In this document: piece after piece, positions 20,399 to 34,200 of the stretch
How the letters are laid out: every line of letters starts with the position of its first letter
How positions within the stretch are numbered: position 1 is the first letter of the stretch
Assembly: GCA_012934845.2 (NCBI GenBank)
Contig: WNNJ02003839.1
Coordinates: 1-64,000, forward strand
Length of the DNA stretch: 64,000 bases
Origin: Pomphorhynchus laevis
Lineage: Eukaryota; Acanthocephala; Palaeacanthocephala; Echinorhynchida; Pomphorhynchidae
Direction of reading: 5' to 3'
Program-made: the position numbers and the translations under genes
The notes under the pieces: generated by a model
What the model was told of the DNA's origin: nothing
The model's input: the letters and a program-made list of their open reading frames with translations, nothing else
The model's database searches: none

Positions 20399-21020
20399 CC
20401 CGCATATAGAGTACTGCTTGCAAGCAGTTTTTCCGTACACTAAGGGAGAGTTCAATAGACTTGAGTCAATATTCGTAGAGGTTCTCGAATATGTATGGGT
20501 GGATCATATTCATATCGTAAGCGGCTTGAATTTCTAAAGATAATATCTGTGGGTCAGAGGCTATATTACCTAGACCTTGTTGCATTATGACGAATGGTTA
20601 ATGGGATAGATGGGTTTCCCTCGTGCTATCTTAAAGTTTGTTCTCAAAGGCGTCGTGGCCACCTGTTGAAATTATTTAAGTTTCCCCACGGTAAAGTAGT
20701 GAGTTTGGCTAGGCTCTCACATCGAGCATTAAACGCCTGTAACACGTTGCCAGGAGAAATAGCATGTACCAAGGACTTCTCTCAATTTAAAGTTCAACTT
20801 CGTCAGTGGATTAACGATCATTGCATTCCGTATGTATACAATATTATGTAACCGCCAATTTACTTTTTTTCTTTACTTTTTTTCATATTTTCCTATGTAA
20901 TAAGTTGAAACAGCCATTTGGCTATAACTTGTAATACTACTAATAATAAAACAATAGATAAATAAAAAACAAAATGAAAATGTTATCTTTATATTTTTTT
21001 AGTTCGATGTGAAGCTTTTG

Positions 21021-21051
21021 TACGAGCTTCGACTCCTTTGGAAGTCGATAT
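21021..21051 (-). repeat. Inverted repeat arm, right (pairs with 17,909-17,939)
   Basis: Reads TACGAGCTTC ... GAAGTCGATAT on the plus strand, the reverse complement of the left arm with about three mismatches. See that entry. Confidence 0.6.
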
Positions 21052-21121
21052 CTAAGAATCTGAGCAATTTTATTATGACCTTCTGCGATGAGTCATAAAA
21101 AGTAGCGAAAATTTGTACAAC

Positions 21122-21310
21122 GAAAGCATACAAGGTTACCTGTGATCAGATACCAATGCCGTGCATTCTGTAGCAAAATTAAAAGTCGATTATCCATACA
21201 AAAGTCAATTATATATGAAAAAGGCATACAAGGTTCCCTGGGTCAGATAGCAAGGCTTTGTATCCTGAGGTAAAATTAAAACTCAATTGCTCATATTACA
21301 GATGACATTA
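21122..21310 (+). repeat. Direct tandem repeat, about 100 bp, two copies
   Basis: Two diverged copies, near 21,122-21,215 and 21,227-21,310. Both contain GCATACAAGGTT, CAGATA and AAAATTAAAA followed by a run of AT-rich sequence. No coding is seen. Confidence 0.5.
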
Positions 21311-21599
21311 TTAGAAGTGTAAGACAATGATTTTGTTTAAAAACTTAATGTAATCATATTACAAATTAAAATCATTTTACCGCGGCAGTAAATTTACCCA
21401 TTTCAAGGAATGCTTGTTCGCAACTTAACACGAGAAAACGTGGTACTTGTCTTCACAAGATTCATCAAATAGTCGACAGTGACAGTATTCCGATATCGTA
21501 TGACACAAGATTTAGAAGCTCTCATAAGATTATCTGTCTTTATAATACGGATTCTTGCATACAGTTTGTACTAACGTCGTTTAGGCTAATTAATGCTAA

Positions 21600-22110
21600 T
21601 CTACATTATCAATTTTCAATTTCCAGTGATTGGCATAAGTCGCAATTGCTGTCGTAGCTTGCAATTTTAATTTTGCCTGAATTTCGATGCTTAATTGTTT
21701 AATATTGGTGACCACTTTAATCGAAGAAGAACGTGTCTTGGGATAAAGACCACAAATTCGTTTAAGAAAGCTGTATTTACTGCATGAATTAGAATAAGTT
21801 ATACCGTGGCAGGTCTTGCCAAATTACTGAAATTTTCTAAGTGATCATAGGTGACAACATTTATTGAAAACTATCGTAAGGCACCATCGAACGAAATGCT
21901 ATATAACTGTGAAACACTGCATCGCCATCAGAATCTTGATTATTTTGTCTTGTAAATGTTCACGAAAACACCACGATTTTGATAATAATACGCCCAAATA
22001 CTTGAAAGATCTACAGAATTCAATGGGAGTTTCATTGTAAAATAACCTCTTGTATAGTTTGCCTGCTCGTCTAAACGTGACCACTTTTGCCTTTGCCGCA
22101 TTTACTTTAA
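21600..22110 (-). mobile_element. LINE reverse-transcriptase 3' scrap
   Basis: On the minus strand an open piece at 21,899-22,084, extended by AAKAKVVTF just upstream, reads like the connection/thumb region after a LINE RT: ETPIEFCRSFKYLGVLLSKSW, where FKYLGV is the common post-catalytic block. Further downstream on that strand the coding is broken. The family cannot be assigned. Confidence 0.5.
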
Positions 22111-22119
22111 GAAAAGTTG

Positions 22120-22970
22120 TCTTGCAGTACGATTCGTTTCAACATTCTTGATAATAATTTTGACTTATCTAATGCGCTAAAACAACGAAAGCAAATTGAT
22201 TTACTTACTATCACATATTTTACAAGTATTTTTAATAATCTAACGTTAGTATACAATTTATAAAGTCATTGTATATTTATATAAGCCAATATATTTATTG
22301 TTTTCTAAACTACTTTTTTAAAAATTATGCAGTTTTTAAATATTCTATTAATTTTGCAAATATTGTCTTCCAATCAATTGATTTACTCTACCTCTTGATC
22401 TCTACATTGCTTAACACTTCTGTCATTCAGTAACTCCTTTATTGTTATCACCGATTTCACCGCAATTATGTAGTTATACTTCCTCCACACATGTTCAATA
22501 TCCATCCTTTTTTCTTATCTAGTTTTTCTAAATACATTTATTAAAATAAAATATTTTTTATTACAACTGTCATAACCGCATGTAAACACTAATATCTAAG
22601 GTTACACGAAAATAACCAATTCAGCACGTTCAAAAAATTACTAAATATTATAAAATTCGTTTTGAAATATTAGTCGTCAATTAAATAACACGTCTCCATA
22701 AACAACAAAGGAGCGCGTTCAAATAACAGCGATGAGTCAAAATTTAAACGAATGACAGATCATAGCTTAATGTTCATTAGATTTAAACACTGTAATTTCA
22801 ATAAAAACCGTTAGAATGAATTTGCTTTATGATGGAGATTGAAATACATTAAAGTAGGGATTTGAGATAGTATTTTCGATGCCTTTGTAAATTAAAAGAT
22901 AAAGATCCCTTGAATCGTATATTTCCTGTAAAATTTCTTCTATCTAGTTAATCGTTTTTCGCTTGATTAC
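22120..22970. other. AT-rich stretch with no recognised gene
   Basis: No open frame of note on either strand and no clear repeat apart from short AT tracts. It is presumably the distal 5' flank of the Hem gene. Confidence 0.5.
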
Positions 22971-23300
22971 TTACGATCATTTACGTTCGATCGTTTATGT
23001 TCGATCATTTACGCTCGATCGTATACGTTCGATCGTTTATTTTTGATCGTTTACGTTTGATCGTATACGTGCAATCGTTTATGTTCGATCGTTTACGTTC
23101 GATCGTTTACGTTCGATCGTTTACGTTCGATCGTTTACGTTCGATCGTTTACGTTCGATCGTTTACGTTCGATCGTTTACGTTCGATCGTTTACGTTCGA
23201 TCGTTTACGTTCGATCGTTTACGTTCGATCGTTTACGTTCGATCGTTTACGTTCGATCGTTTACGTTCGATCGTTTCCGTTCGATCGTTTACGTTTGATC
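22971..23300. repeat. 14-bp minisatellite with palindromic CGATCG
   Basis: About two dozen head-to-tail copies of TTTACGTTCGATCG, nearly perfect in the centre and degenerate at the left edge. Each unit contains the palindromes CGATCG and ACGT. The array ends about 500 bp before the Hem start codon. The open frame across it (22,997-23,377) is a 14-residue periodic translation and not a gene. Confidence 0.92.
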
Positions 23301-23796
23301 ATTTGTTTTATAGTTTCAATTACCATTCCAATAAAATTATATTTAAAATTTATATTTTGACTCGTGATTATGAGTGAATATATTATTTTCATGATTTGAT
23401 TAAATATACACTATTTTTTGTTAATACACTGTGTGAAGTGCTGTTTTAAAAGCTAATCATAATAAATTTCAATTAAGCATTTTTTCTTAAAATCAATTGA
23501 TTTTGACAGCCCTCTTAAATTACGAGAACACGCTTTAAACGAAGTTTTGTTAATTGCAGATATGTTTGGATTTGATTAATTTTTTTGAGTTCATGGAGAT
23601 CGGTTTGATCTAATTTTAACAAAATATCTGATAGTGTTAACCGTTAAAATGTTGTACATGTTAACGGTATTTTATAATTTATTAGGTTATTATTTATTAT
23701 GTTATTAATTCAAAGTTTTATCTATTTTTAGACTACTTTCTGCAGATATTTCAAGTTTTATGTAATAAAGCAAAAATAAAGAATTACAAGTAGAGA

Positions 23797-25265
23797 ATGT
23801 CGATTAGATTAGATTGTTCACATCAACGAATTTCGGAAAAGTTAGTTATTTATAATGAACGCGCAATTGGCATACTTACTCGCCTGCATTATCTGAAAAA
23901 CGTAACTGAAATCATTTGTTTTCATAATCAGTTCTTCAAGTATAACTTTAGGCTTCATTAGATGAACGCTGGAATGTTACTTCCTTAGCTAATTTAAAAT
24001 GGGATTCACTTTTAAAGTCAATACGCAAAAAGTTTCCGGCGGTTGATAAAGTAATGAATTACTTAATGACCGTTAATCAAGAAATGTAACGAATTTAGCT
24101 CAATGTTAAATCACTATCTTCAATAAAACCAAAAATTCTGAAAACGCTCTCTCCTTATTATTACACGATGGTAGACTTACTTGAATTTAGAGTAAGTAAT
24201 TTCTTGTTTGTTATCAAGCTTATTAATTGTACTACTAGGATCACTTCTACGATTTGCTAAACATAATGACAGCGTTGTCTCTACGATTCTTCCAGGTTTT
24301 GTATTACTAATTACTGATTTAGATTTCGTAAAATCAGTTCTTAAATTCTACCATTTAAATTGTTTTATTTTTAATTTTTATATTTTGCTAAATTATACGA
24401 TTAAAAATTTTTTAATTTTTTAATTTTTTATATTTTGCCAAATTCGAAGTTGATTCCGATATTTTAATTTACTTTCATTATGATGTACGATGTTACTTAC
24501 ATAGTATTATGTTATATTTATGTTGTGAGTGTAGAATTATTTTTCAACTGCCTTATATTAATTTATAAAAATATATTTTAAATAATATTAATTGTTATAA
24601 ATATGATTCATTTATTAATATTATTAACCATTCAAAATATATATTTTTATATTTAAGAATTGATATTACATTATAATCAGTTAAAAATTAATAAAATGTT
24701 TCATTTAAACGTTTTAGAAGTTTGAATGACATAATTTGAACTAAATACGTTTAATAATTTTGAATTTTTGATAGATAAGATTTAAAATTTTTTAATTCTG
24801 CTAACGAATCTAGGAGTTTTGATAAAAATTGCGTATTTTTAGCGATATAGGAGAAACACACAATATTTAACATATGGCAAATCGGATCCATTAATATAAG
24901 TGATTGAATAATTTTATATTCTATTAATTTCAATTAATATAAATGAAATTTACATTTAATTAAATTAATGACTTAAACGTTTACGAATATGCTTTACACA
25001 TTCTTTCATATAAATAGAAAATATTATTAAGTTTTTATAATCATTAATTCTACAGCCGTTTGAACTAATAAAATTATAAACAATATATTATAAATTTATT
25101 TAATTTTACCTTTTGGTAATTTAATATTAAGGCTCATAATGCTGACTTGTTGGTGGACTTTTGCACTTTGCTCTATCGATTCGTTTGCTGTTTTTTGCTT
25201 TTTAATCGTCTTACCGATAAACGTACTGTACTTGGATTATATGGGGCATGTAGCTACCCATCCAG
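23797..25265 (+). CDS. NCKAP1: Hem exons 1-5 (N-terminal region)
   Basis: Exons 23,797-23,901, 23,952-24,050, 24,099-24,191, 24,239-24,295 and 25,132-25,265. They read [16 protein letters not shown] ..., [14 protein letters not shown] (family: VRKFPAVE), [19 protein letters not shown] (family: ILKNLALYYFTFVDVMEFK), [19 protein letters not shown] (family: DHVCELLNTIDVCQ) and [20 protein letters not shown] (family: RIEERKAIIGLYNYA). Introns are 50, 48, 47 and 836 nt, all GT-AG; donor 4 is the weak GTTTTG. Phases are 0,0,0,0 and then 2. Confidence 0.92.
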
Positions 25266-28200
25266 GTATTTTTACTTTACTTCAATTGCTTATATAATTC
25301 TTATTGTATTGTAATTTATTGTAATTATTAAAATTACTTAAATATAATAATTTTAGTTCTAATTTGTATTATCTAATCTAATAATTTATGATAAAATATT
25401 AAAATTTGTAAAAATTCATTTTTAAGCGCATTCTATTATTAACAAGAAATCGTTAATTTTAATATTGTTTTTTCTCCAAAATCTAAACTTTTTATTTAAA
25501 TTATAAATTTTTTTTAAGTTTATTATTTAGTGCTTACAGCTCAAAGATTACTTATAAAAAATTGTTGATAATTTCGTCAAGTGATTAATTTATCAAAATT
25601 GATTTTGGTCCCTGTCGTCGCTGTTTTATAAAGAAACGTGATGGCTCAATTTGATATAGTAATTCTGTAGTCTTTAATATTATATAGTCTGTTAACAGGA
25701 AGCTATTGCATGTTTACGAACTTTTAGAATCGATATTTATTTATATTAAGGAATTATTAAATATTTAATTTGATATTAAAAGCATGATATTAAAATTTAT
25801 GTATTTTTATTTAGATTACTTGGTCTATCATTCTTTTTTATTAATAAACATCTAATTACTCCAGTATTCGTTTATTTTTCAGATCATATTTACATTTAAT
25901 ATGTTTAGATTCACTGTTAAAAGTTAACTGCAAACAAAATTTATTATTTAATGTATCTCATATGTCACTATTGTGCATCTTGTTTTATTGTAAAGTTAAT
26001 TTTAAATAATTTATGTTTCTGTTATAAATAAAATAAATTATAAATAGCGTGAAAAAAATTAATTGCTACGCTAGAGTAACACCCACAGACTATCACAAAA
26101 ATTCCTAGAAATGCAATTCGAAGAGAGTAAAGCTAATTTTATATATTTTTATTATTTTCAATCAATCAGCTAGATGTTAGATAGACTAACATATGATGTA
26201 AATATTAATTAAACTTCAATTTTACGTAATTAAGTAAGCTATATTATGAATAAAGAAAATTTTGTCGCTCTGAAATTGTATCGTCCCCGTTGACATAACG
26301 ATTTTTCAAATTTTACGAAACGTTTTATTTAGAGAAAGCTTATCGAAAAGGCGAATTAATGACATATTTTGAAAAGGTAATTAGTGGAAGGTGATACCTT
26401 ATTTTGAAAAAACAAATTGATGCCTAATTTTGAAAAAGCAATTTATGTAAATAAGTTCACCTACGATAATGATTGTATCGTTAGTCACTTATGTAATTTA
26501 AAGCAATTAAACATCCATTATGTATAAATGCAGGCAAATATTTTTGAACTTTTGCATCATTTTACAGTTATATATTATATTTTATCTATAATATTAATTA
26601 TCTAATATTTTATATTATAATATATATACTATTTATATTTCTTTATTTATATTTATTTATAAATATAATTAAGGCAAATTTTCAAAAATTAAATTTTGTA
26701 ACGCTTATAGATTTCAATTTCTAAAATTTATTTTTTATTTATTGTTGATTTCATTGAACATTTTATATCGTTGCTTTTTTGAACTTTCAAATTATTTTAT
26801 TATATAGTTTTTTATTATACTTTTATTTATAAATTTTCCCTATTATTTTTTTTACAATTTATTGTTGATTAAACGTTTTATGCCGTTGCTTTTTTAAATT
26901 TTTAGATTTTTTACATTTTATTCTCGAACTTATAAAAATCGTGCCTCCAATACTCTTTACTCCTTTCCACTTAGGATAACTGATTTATAATATCAACGTA
27001 TTTTATAAAAATTTATTTTACAAAATACTTTGGAAGCTAAATATTTTAGCTTTTCCTTTTATAATTTTATGTTTATCATTAAAGGAGAATCAAAAGAATA
27101 ATTAACAATTATTACAAAATAATTATTTAACACGCTCCTAAACACGCTTGTAAATGGAAGCAAAATTTAATCCATTTTATAATTTTAGTTGATTTCATAT
27201 AAAAAAATTTCGTTGTGTATATTGAATTTTTTCAAATATGTTTATATAGGTTTTTCTATTATATGATTATTTTTTATGTATTTATTTTAATTAATTTAAC
27301 CACTCACTTATTTTTATAACTTTTTGTTGATTTCATTTTTTATGCCGTTTCTTTTTTGAATTTTTTAAATTATATTTATTATATTATATATTAATTCGCC
27401 TCTTTTGAATTGTTGTTAATTAATAAGTTCTTTTTTAATAAAAATCCCTATAATGGGTATTTGTTAAATATCCCAGGGGCTACGTTCTGTAATACTTATA
27501 AGGTAAAAATTTCAGGGACACCACGTTTGCACGAATTGGCCATATGACAGTTGATTACGAATCGTTTTCGCACAAAATTAATGACGATTTTTTGTCATAT
27601 CAACCCGTAAAATTTCCAATTAAGTTTCTAAACTTAATTATATTCATTTTAGATGATTGAATCTGCGCTAGCAAGCCTTCTAGCACTATCTAATCAAGAC
27701 ACTCCATCTGAACCGGGACTGTTACAGGCATACTGTCTTTTTAGATTTGGCTTTATTATATTTCAAATAAAAATATCTTAATTAAATTGATGAGTTTACA
27801 GTACATTAGAACTTATAATTTGTTTTAACTTTAAAGTGTCTAATTTAATTTTTTGGCAAATTTATAATAAAAAGTCGACCTATTGGGTAAGATATCTCAT
27901 AAATATATAAATGTATAAATATTAATATATTTTTTATATTAATATATAAATATTTATTTATAGATGCCATAAATTTATAAATATATTATTTTAACAGAAT
28001 ACCACCTTCAAATTTTTTAGCATTTGTAAATTCTTAAAATAATTAATATTTTAAAATAATTTATAATTTAAAAAATATTTAACATAATTAGAAATTTCTT
28101 GACTTAAATCCTTAAGATTTTGTCTAACTATAGATTCAATTCGTTTTAAAATCAAATAAATAATTTATATTATTAATTAATTAATTAATATAAATTATTA

Positions 28201-31200
28201 AATATTTATATACTGTACAGCTTTAAAACAAACGATATATTTAGATATAATAAGTAATTATTATACAGTTACTACAATGTGATATAAGCGTGTATTTAAA
28301 CAAATATATAATATTAATAAGTTCACTTTTAACCACAATTGTATCATTTATCCAGAAGGTATCTTTTGACCCAATAATATATCTGATAAACGTCATATCA
28401 GAGATATGACATAATATCCCTGGTTAATTTATATCACTGATAAACAATTATCAAATAATAATTATTTTAAATTATCATTTTAATAATAAAATCATTTTAA
28501 TCATTTATCATTTTAATCATTTTGAACACATCAAAAACCCTTTAATGATATTTGTAAGTGTCTGTATAATTATGTGTAAATCGATCATATTTATCTTTTT
28601 TAACAAAAAGATAAGAAAAGCATATCAAATTAAATATCACATTTCCTACTTGTAAGTGCATTTTATAACATAATTTACTTCAGGTCTTTAAAATAATTTG
28701 TTGTTAGACATGTGTATTGAATTTCCAACAATTCCTTAAAGATGGGAATTGCCATTTCAATGGTATTTATTTTCTGTATATTTAATCCAAAGTGTTTAGA
28801 TTGAATCAAAATAGTATAATATACTTTAATTTAAATAATAAATATTTTTTAATATTTAATTATGAATTATCAAATATTTAATTAATAATTTATTAATTTT
28901 GATTGTAATTTATAATTAATTTAGTAAATTAATATGAAATAAATTACTTTTGAATATAAATTAATAGATAATTATTTAGCTAATCTATTATATCTATTAT
29001 AAGAGATATCTATTAATATCTATTATAATATCGTATTTATAATATATTAACGTCTTTCTGATGCAAAATATAACGTCTTTTTTAAATGCAAAAGAAATTT
29101 CATATTATTTGTTGATACGTCGTTCAATAGCTGTGCACATTTAAATATTTTGTATACGTTTTTTAATTTTGTATTTCATCAATTAGCATCCGTTACAATT
29201 GCGTTCTGTTTTGGAAATGGCCCAATGGTTTCTTTGTAAATATGGCAATGACATAAATTATTAACTTGTGCTTTTTTGTTTAGCAATGTGTTTCTTGTGC
29301 CCAAGTGCTTCATTGTTATACTTTGATGCAAATGATCATATGAAGAATGCGTTGCTTTCGACAAGCTTTCTGATTGTGTTTCGTGAAGAAATATGTGATA
29401 TTGCTAATTTTATAAATTCTAATATTAAAGGGTATTTTGGATTTTAAATTATTAAATTTAACCTAATGTCTTGCTAATTGTACATTTCAAACACATTAAG
29501 TAATTATTCAAAAACTTCATTCGGTATTCCGTATATATAATAGTAATGCACGAATGTGCTGAGTAGACAACGGTCTAGGATTTATTTCGAAATACGGCAT
29601 TTATACAAAATGGTGTTGCTTGTTAGACTGTACTTTGGTTCACGACTTTCAGTCACCATGTCACTTCTAGATGACCAATGAGTCCCCGGCAACACCTTTA
29701 TTAACAATGTCACACAGGCAACCGAAACGACCAGTGAGTACTTCATTCTACTGATGAGTGTTGCCGTGTACTCATTGGTCGTCTAGAAGTAACATGGTGA
29801 CTGAAAGTCGTGAATCAAAGTCCAGTCTAACAAGCAATACCATTTTATATATATGTGTGTGACAACAAACTTCCACAACTGTAGACGCGTTTCGCTCTAA
29901 CGGAGCTCATCAGTACCGTGACTTTAATAATCATCCAATCATCTATAGTCACCTTAACACACGCTTAAACAGTGTTTAAAGCTCGAAAAACAGAACTACC
30001 CTTAATCTGAATCATCAGAGGGAATTTAGCATAAGCTCTGTGCATGGCAGTGCGTATTGCAGTTTAACTATACGTAGCGACTTTGAATATTGCGAGAAAA
30101 ATTCGGTTCTATTTCATGGTCTGATGAGGATTTATAGGATGCTGCCTGGTGTTTATGCCTTCTTGTGAGGAAAACATTGTGATTTATTTACGAGTACACC
30201 GTTGTGTGTCCAAGAGCAGGTGTAACAACAAATTATATTGTATATATACTTAATACAAGAGTCAAGTCAACATAGCAGTAGTTCATAACCTTTATAGTAC
30301 TGTAACCCGTTTAATGCAATTCCCAACAGTGTTGTGGCCACCCCATCCGTGAAATCTTTGTTCATAGACCTAAGTAACTTTTGCTAATGTTATAAATCGT
30401 AATTATAATGTAAATATCTGATATACAAAATGCATTCTCAATGTTAGAATCTAAACTTGTAACTTTTCCTGTGATGTCTCATTAAAATCTTCAAGTTTGA
30501 ATGTGAATAGACTTCTAACATATGCAAACTGCATGCTCGGTAGATTTGGAAAGCACAGAAACTATCATTATTTTCCGTTTGTATGGTTCAATTCCATTTC
30601 CTCATAGAAAACAGATAAGGTTTGGTAACATGTAAATTTTATTTTCGTTCAATTTTGCTTGCCAAAACTGAAGTGTCGTTTAGAAGGATCGAATATTTTC
30701 AGATAAATCGAGGAAAGCTGCATTTGGTCTTTACAGTGATAGATTTAACTCATTTAAGATGGCAACGATGTAATCTAGATAGGCTATTTTATTTAATTCA
30801 CTTTTAACGCTAGAGAGTGCTTTAAACTGTTATTTTGTTTGTATATTGAAATACTGTTTAAATTCATCACGAAGATCAAAATACTTTTTAGAAATTTTCA
30901 TCTCGACGACCATCTCTGTATAAGTGTAAAATAGCAAAAATTAATAATTAGATTAATAATAATATTTTTTAACATTATTATTATTTTAAAACAATATTTA
31001 TTAGAATATTTTTACAATTGTGTAGGTTCCTTCAAAAAGGCCTCAACCAAGTTAGTGTTGAAAACATTTGGATTAATGTTGGTTTGGCGAGATTATTATT
31101 ATTAATAATAATAATCCAATTAATGACCCAGTTTTGGAAACAGTCGACTTTTTTAAATTATCTGTTTTACAAAATTGGCAGAACTAACGAAATGTTTCGT

Positions 31201-34200
31201 TAATTCTCGTAGCAGTCTTTCTGGCAGTCTTTGTTGCTAATATTTGACTGGGAATCATACAGTGAGTTCCCATAACTTTTGGTGACTCATTATGTACCAA
31301 GCGTTGAAATTCGGACGGGCTCTAAGCATTCTTGGATAACTAAGCACTAAATAAGAAGCTTCAGCATATGCATTTGTTTGCTAATGGAACTTGTCACATA
31401 AGTCAAGTCTGGATATTTTGACTTTATTAGCTTTACATATAAAATACTGGGCATCGTTGTCGTCAAATTTCAGATGCTTGCAATCAAAATGACGTTTCAG
31501 TTTGTTCGGCTTCATAGATTCGGCTAATTGAGCTTTATTGCAAATAACGCATTGAAGTTTCTCAATTACTTCTGTAAAATTGAAGAAAACCGTAACGTTA
31601 AAATCATTACTTCTTTTTAACGTTATTTTGTTTAAGATTCATCCACTTACGGGTTGTTCCTTATTTAAAATATTAGCTTTACTAGCAAGGACTAAAAACG
31701 ATGACATATTGCTAATTGGAAATAGCGGTACTTTTTAGTCACGTTACAAAGTGCGTAAATGTTCACCATAGAAATAATATGTGATATCTATGGCCTTGCA
31801 ATGGCAAGACGTTTTGTAGCCCTGTGCCGTTTGATAGACAGCAATTCAAACTGCTGTAATTAAAATGTTTGAAATCATTTTGATTCAATTGCCTGCAGCA
31901 TCTATCCCCAAACAACGATTATTTTATATGTTAGAATAGACGAGAATCCATATTTCCGATGAACTTGGTCCACCCTTACAAAAAGTCATTCAACACTTAA
32001 TGCGGTCGGGACCTACAAGTTAAGAACCAATACAATAAAGACATATGAGAAGTGTACCGCATAGTTACTAATTTAGGAATTCTTTAAAGATAAAGTGACT
32101 GGAAATTATCGTATCAATGTTGTGGCACTGTGGTTTACATATATGAGAGCTATTAAAATGGCATATACTTAGATTGAATTTTAAAAAATTGATGAAATAA
32201 AAATAACTTGTTATTTAATCAACCTTCAGTTTTCGAAAGCATTGAACTTACATTTATCTCTATTTACTTATCAACTATCGTCAAAATTTTAAATGTGTTA
32301 AAAACTAGACAATCAATTAATTGAAGATTTTACATAATAAATTCACTTACTGTGTAGCGGCATTTAAGGACGGCTTAAATATCGTATGACAAAAATCTTA
32401 TCAGATAAGGGAAAACCGTGGGCTTTATCAAATATAAATTATTAATTAATTCGAACGGCACTCTCCAGTACAGTTGTTTTCATCGATTGTACTGTTGGTT
32501 GAAAACAATTGGTTTTTAACAAATTGGTTTCAATTCTCGAGGCAGATCGGTGTGCAGTGACACAGTTCAGTGGCACAGTTCATAAAATACTCCAAATGAG
32601 ATACACGTTAAAATAGACAAGAATCCATATTTCGATGAATTCAGGCTATCCTGACCAATCGTCATTCGACACCAAACAGGGTCGCGCCCGTCATGTTAGG
32701 AACGGTTTACAGTCTTTGAGAACTTTCAATGATTTTCGCGTTTGTTGATTGATTATTATTGTTAAACAAGGGTGTCGTAAACACCTTCAAAATTATTCTT
32801 TTTTTGTTATTTATTAACTTGTCGATTATAACCATAAATAAAATTGCCAAAAAATTGCTAAAAAATATATATATCTGATTTTTTTAATTAGTTGTTCTTA
32901 AAAGTTTTTTTCTTTTGTGTTTAGGATTAGAAATAAAGCTTTTGAGACACTAATAGCTGATCAAAAGCAATTTCGTTCGCGGTGGTATGTTATTTTCGGA
33001 AAATGTTTATATTTTTGTATTTTAATTAGTGTAAAATGTCGACAGGATACTCGAATTCGTCTTATTAGACAATTATCGAGGCTTTATCACCTCATAAACG
33101 AGAACGAGTATTTTAGCGGTCCTATGGTAATAGCTAATACATGTAAAAATCATACATTTCAATTTAAGTCGAGAGACGTTTTGAAATATCTTGAAGATTC
33201 AAAGCACGAAGTTAATTGGCTTGTATCTCATGGAAGTTTGCTTGATAATGAAAATCTGCCTGATCGGTACGTTTAATACGATACATGACGATATAAAAAT
33301 GATATTTATTAAGATTTACTTGCGAGTTAATATACTATATGGAAAAAATGAAAGGTACATTATCATAAGGAAATGTCTTATAGATCATATATTTAGAAGT
33401 TATCATCGCAAACAAGAAAATTATTGATCAATACTTTTGCGATTACATTGCAATGTTCGACGCAATTGAATTACATCTTTCAATTAAGGTGATGTGTATA
33501 ATGGCTTATTTTAAAAACCAATTGCTAAATGTTCAGTATAACGTACTTTTGTAAAAAGTGGTTTAGGTAGTTTGATGCTTAATTTGTTACAAAACAAATT
33601 TGGATAAAAAACTATGTTTACTTCATTTTTAATAGTGACGCATGCTCGCATAAAGTTCGATTTATTCCATTTAGAAAAGCGTGTCTAGAATAATGGCTTT
33701 GATTTTGGTTGACGTTGATTGTGATCAAGATCAACCAAAATACAAAAACATCTGAAATTTCATTTTAAGGAATTTGTCGTTATTAAAGTAAAGTCAAGTG
33801 TACTAATTTTATTGGACTTGAAGTTTTAAAGTAAAGTCAAGTGTACTAATTTTATTGGACTTATAGTTTTACCTTATTCGACTTAAGTTTTAAAGTAAAG
33901 TCAAGTGTACTAATTTTATTGGACTTATAGTTTTACCTTATTGGACTTGAAGTTTTAAAGTAAAGTAAAGTGTACTAATTTTATTGGACTTGAAGTTTTA
34001 CCTAATTGGACTTGAAGTTTTAAAGTAATGTCAAGTGTACTAATTTTATTGGACTTATAGTTTTACCTTATTGGACTTGAAGTTTTAAAGTAAATTCAAG
34101 TGTACTAATTTTATTGGACTTATAGTTTTACCTTATTGGACTTGAAGTTTTAAAGTAAATTCAAGTGTACTAATTTTATTGGACTTATAGTTTTACCTTA

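Larger units (their letters stand above)
18060..20975 (+). mobile_element. CR1/Jockey-like LINE, family B copy 3 (5'-truncated)
   Basis: The best family B copy. It begins near the ORF2 N terminus (SNLRSLPAQIVELKYHMLSH at about 18,100), has no clear ORF1, and runs through endonuclease, linker, RT and C-terminal region to a 3' end with TAATAATAAAAC and A-rich repeats near 20,940-20,975. ORF2 is split into several frames: 18,136-18,855, 18,850-19,010, 19,068-19,313, 19,422-19,658, 19,658-20,398 and 20,594-20,851. Confidence 0.85.

Noticed and set aside
22997-23377. 126-codon ORF with a 14-residue periodic protein
   Set aside because: It is the translation of the 14-bp minisatellite, open only because the unit has no stop in that frame.
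29752-29775. Second hammerhead core (CTGATGAG) in the loop of the foldback element
   Set aside because: No GAAA box or stem II follows; a chance match.
30622-30807. 61-codon ORF at the end of the hammerhead repeat (and its twin at 48,509-48,697)
   Set aside because: Present in both repeat copies but without protein family signals, and the two copies differ by non-coding type changes.
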